Virus record (IMG/VR): IMGVR_UViG_3300043773_001536
Span: 1-21,528 of that record
Strand: one strand, 5' to 3'
Length of the DNA: 21,528 nt
Origin: a virus
Each line of letters opens with the position of its first letter. Within the stretch, counting starts at the first letter, position 1. Below the pieces are notes generated by a model. That model was not told where the DNA came from and ran no database searches. It was given only the letters and a program-made list of their open reading frames with translations. Shown piece after piece: positions 19,676 through 21,528 of the stretch. The position numbers and the translations under genes were made by a program.

Positions 19676-19676
19676 T

Positions 19677-20060
19677 TCAAGAAAATTTCTTCATGAAATG
19701 TGTTTTACTGAGATACTGCTCAAGTTCAGGTGGAATCCATCCCTGTGGCTTGAGTACTTTGCCATCTTCACGCTTTCGAACCTTGCCGGTGTCTCGATCG
19801 ATCTTGGCAAAGTTTGTGCGCATGACTTCCTTCCATGCACCTTCGCCGTCGGCACCCAGGCTGTGAATAGCACCAATTGTGACCACCAAGATGTCAATCA
19901 GGGCATCTAAGTCGTCTTTGGCTGTGGTACTGGCCACAAGTTCATCAAATTCTTCTCTAATGAGGTTACAATACATTTGGTATTGTTGTTCATTGAACTC
20001 GCCTGTGGTTTGATCACAGGCCTTCATGAATTTTTCTTGATCACGAAACGGATTGGTCAT
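19677..20060 (-). CDS. MazG-like nucleotide pyrophosphohydrolase
   Basis: 127 residues from ATG 20060; upstream in-frame sequence is out-of-frame overlap with the preceding gene. The helix motif REEFDELVAS (about 32-41) and DDLDALIDILVVTIGAIHSL (about 46-65) give the E-E-x-x-E...D-x-x-D metal-binding set of all-alpha NTP pyrophosphohydrolases (MazG/PRA-PH type). These hydrolyse NTPs to NMP and pyrophosphate; phage versions are thought to adjust host nucleotide or alarmone pools. The C-terminal part (KVLKPQGWIPPEL) is typical of phage forms. It overlaps the upstream gene by 20 bases. Confidence 0.8.
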   Translation of the reverse strand: MTNPFRDQEKFMKACDQTTGEFNEQQYQMYCNLIREEFDELVASTTAKDDLDALIDILVVTIGAIHSLGADGEGAWKEVMRTNFAKIDRDTGKVRKREDGKVLKPQGWIPPELEQYLSKTHFMKKFS

Positions 20061-20493
20061 TGGCTTGCTCTTGAGTTTGAAAAGGACCTTGGTAAGCATA
20101 ACGCTCCAAGGCAATAAGTTTGGGGTGTTGCACCACTCGCCACTTGCGATGTTGTTTGACCCGGTACCAGCCTGCTGCGAACCAGGACTTAGATTTTTCT
20201 TCTTTGGTAAACAACGGTAATTTATGTTTGACATCCCACAGTGGATTGAACACCGCACCCATGACCTCGTGTCCATACACCATGTTTGCCGGCTGTGGCG
20301 TTGCTGTTTCAGCTGGCTCGAATTGGATGTTTATGGCATCGCGAGCCATTTTAATGGTTTGATATTTTGCTACACTGTCTAGGATTTTTATTGTGCAGTT
20401 GCCGTTGTCAGCAACTTCAAGTTGGCCAATCTTGCGATTATCCTTCTTGAGTATCCAATACTGATTCTCTACTATGGGTTTGGCTAGTATCAT
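20041..20493 (-). CDS. Conserved T4-like phage protein (NPLWDVKHKLPLFTKEEKSKS type)
   Basis: 150 residues. The C-terminal half VYGHEVMGAVFNPLWDVKHK, LPLFTKEEKSKSWFAAGWY and HPKLIALERYAYQGPFQT is a signature I associate with a conserved protein of unknown role in T4-like cyanophages and pelagiphages. The N-terminal half (YWILKKDNRKIGQLEV) is a small beta domain. AAGGAG lies 8 bases upstream of ATG 20493, firmly fixing the start, even though it lies 56 bases inside the exonuclease gene. Confidence 0.82.
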   Translation of the reverse strand: MILAKPIVENQYWILKKDNRKIGQLEVADNGNCTIKILDSVAKYQTIKMARDAINIQFEPAETATPQPANMVYGHEVMGAVFNPLWDVKHKLPLFTKEEKSKSWFAAGWYRVKQHRKWRVVQHPKLIALERYAYQGPFQTQEQANDQSVS

Positions 20494-21487
20494 CTAGTAC
20501 TCCTTTATATGTTTCGTTGAGCCATCGACTGACTTGTTCGGCGTTCTCACTGAGTTTGGTCAACTCATACCGGCCACAGAATCGCATGAAGTGAACTCCA
20601 ACTTGTCCAACGTCGCGATGACTGACTTGCTCACGAATGCATTGGTCAACCACGGCCTTGACATCATCGGGTTGCGCAGTAAGGTCAACCAAGGTCCGAT
20701 TGCGTTCGTAATCATCCTTGACTCGGTGTTCTGCACCATTGTGGTCAGTCCAACGTTGTAGCATCAGATTGTTCCAGTTGTAGCCTTTATTACCGCGATC
20801 CGCGTAGGCTTCACGGAGACCAACCTTATTCTTTGTTCCCTTCTCACGTACTCCCGGATATGCACTAAACACATTGTCGGAGGTGTCCCCACGCATGCAC
20901 TTTTCAAATAGTAGCCATTGGGGGTCCGGAGTGATTTTTGGTTGTTTAGTTTTCTTATCAACGACAGGGTTGCCTTTGGCATCAAATATACCTTCCAGGG
21001 TCAGTAGTTCGTCCGTGATACCGTTGTATTGTTGTACATTGGCAGCCAGTAACTGCACAAAGTCAGTGTCTGAGCTTACAATTGTGTGTTCATCTTGGGG
21101 GTGTAGTGCAATCCAACGTGCAATGACGTCATCTGCTTCGGCGGTGGCGCAGCGGACGACGCTACAGTTTGTTCGAGTAGACAAGTATTTAGTCAGCTCA
21201 TCATAGGTTTCCCAAAACAGCTTGTCTTCTTCTGCTTCAGTTTCCGTCATTGCACCACGTGCCACAGCACGGTTTTTCTTGTAGGGTTCGTAGAAGTCCT
21301 TGCGCCAGCTACGCCCTTCTAGTGCAAAAATCACATGATCTGCTTGGAATCTACGAGCCACTTTGTTGGCGGCCATAATGGTCACATGCAGGGCAAAGCC
21401 CAATTTGGTCCATGTGTCACTGGCACGATGTGCACTGTGCCTGGCACGGAAAAACATGTTGGCAGTGTCAATCAGCAGATATTTCAT
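20438..21487 (-). CDS. rnh: T4 RNase H-like 5'-3' exonuclease (FEN/PIN-like)
   Basis: 349 residues from ATG 21487. MKYLLIDTANMFFRARH carries the first metal-binding Asp. EGRSWRKDFYEPYKKNRA is the helical-arch region. EADDVIARW (about 117-125) and SSDTDFVQL (about 137-145) give the central acidic cluster, and RGDTSDNV (about 207-214) the helix-hairpin-helix-side Asp pair. This is the 5' nuclease family that removes RNA primers and flaps in phage replication. It shows the T4 RNase H/phage FEN layout rather than the polA domain. The last 56 bases overlap the next gene out of frame. Its presence supports a replication-core location. Confidence 0.88.
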   Translation of the reverse strand: MKYLLIDTANMFFRARHSAHRASDTWTKLGFALHVTIMAANKVARRFQADHVIFALEGRSWRKDFYEPYKKNRAVARGAMTETEAEEDKLFWETYDELTKYLSTRTNCSVVRCATAEADDVIARWIALHPQDEHTIVSSDTDFVQLLAANVQQYNGITDELLTLEGIFDAKGNPVVDKKTKQPKITPDPQWLLFEKCMRGDTSDNVFSAYPGVREKGTKNKVGLREAYADRGNKGYNWNNLMLQRWTDHNGAEHRVKDDYERNRTLVDLTAQPDDVKAVVDQCIREQVSHRDVGQVGVHFMRFCGRYELTKLSENAEQVSRWLNETYKGVLDDTSQTHSRESVLDTQEG

Positions 21488-21528
21488 TGGGTGCAATCAG
21501 GTTGTTATCGTTGATGTATTGTAACACA
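21468..21528 (-). CDS. C-terminal end of a gene entering from the right edge
   Basis: An open minus-strand frame from the edge reads LQYINDNNLIAPNEISAD and then TGA at 21470-21468, overlapping the exonuclease start by 20 bases. The composition and overlap fit the operon style here. Only 19 residues are visible, so the product is unknown. Confidence 0.5.
   Translation of the reverse strand, partial: VLQYINDNNLIAPNEISAD

Noticed and set aside
20061-20276. Longer version of the MazG-like protein (199 residues)
   Set aside because: The additional N-terminal 72 residues are an out-of-frame reading of the conserved upstream gene and have no family character. ATG 20060 gives a normal MazG-like length.
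1-21528. Bacterial chromosome fragment rather than phage, suggested by Bug, DctP, LpxH and AsnB-like genes
   Set aside because: The T4-type exonuclease, the many short T4-like phage proteins, the TATAAATA late box, dense start/stop overlaps and scattered tRNAs fit a phage better. A chimeric assembly cannot be fully excluded.
1-21528. CRISPR arrays, insertion sequences, transposases, integrase or attachment sites
   Set aside because: No regularly spaced direct repeats, transposase or integrase motifs, or terminal inverted repeats around genes were seen. The stem-closed elements enclose no transposase.

Overview
The window looks like part of the genome of a large T4-related tailed phage, probably of a freshwater betaproteobacterium. 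The phage reading rests on dense, mostly co-directional small genes with start/stop overlaps, a T4 RNase H-type 5'-3' exonuclease, several short protein types I recognise from T4-like environmental phages, a T4-late-type TATAAATA box, and tRNA genes between protein genes. The host inference is weaker. It rests on the proteolysis tag of a phage-borne tmRNA (ANDSQFALAA, a betaproteobacterial-looking ending) and on two Bug/TctC-type solute-binding proteins, a family that is very abundant in Burkholderiales.

Layout. 1-1700 is an RNA-rich block, minus strand: a truncated gene, an aberrant tRNA-like gene, tRNA-Asp, tRNA-Tyr and tRNA-Glu, two stem-closed structured elements (375-521 and 1273-1386), and a strong promoter with a 25-codon leaderless ORF and a terminator. 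1708-3011 holds a glutamine amidotransferase overlapping an alpha/beta hydrolase. 3020-3375 holds a circularly permuted, two-piece tmRNA gene (ssrA), the most notable element here. 3381-4034 is a probable late, membrane-associated phage protein. 4073-4113 is a 3'-end gene remnant. 4196-9500 is an accessory block: GT2 glycosyltransferase, a small exported protein, an LpxH-like phosphoesterase, a 2OG-Fe(II) oxygenase-like protein, two Bug-type binding proteins and a TRAP DctP-type binding protein without a signal peptide. 9497-11479 continues with a PP-loop ATPase and two small phage proteins, headed by a promoter and tRNA-Met/tRNA-Arg. 11698-13928 is a tightly overlapping run of eight small phage genes behind a near-consensus promoter. 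13976-14308 is a GIY-YIG-like protein behind a near-copy of that promoter.

14464-18792 is the only region with plus-strand genes: two glycosyltransferase-like proteins that share a C-terminal motif, a glutamine-dependent asparagine synthetase-like enzyme, and an opposing gene of unknown role. It looks like a surface-modification module. 18789-21528 returns to the minus strand with conserved T4-like phage genes: small conserved proteins, a MazG-like pyrophosphohydrolase and the RNase H/FEN exonuclease.

Working model (inference): the right end is replication-associated core. The centre carries host-modification and metabolic cargo. The left end carries translation support (tRNAs, tmRNA, other structured RNAs). 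All assignments come from reading the sequence; no database search was run.
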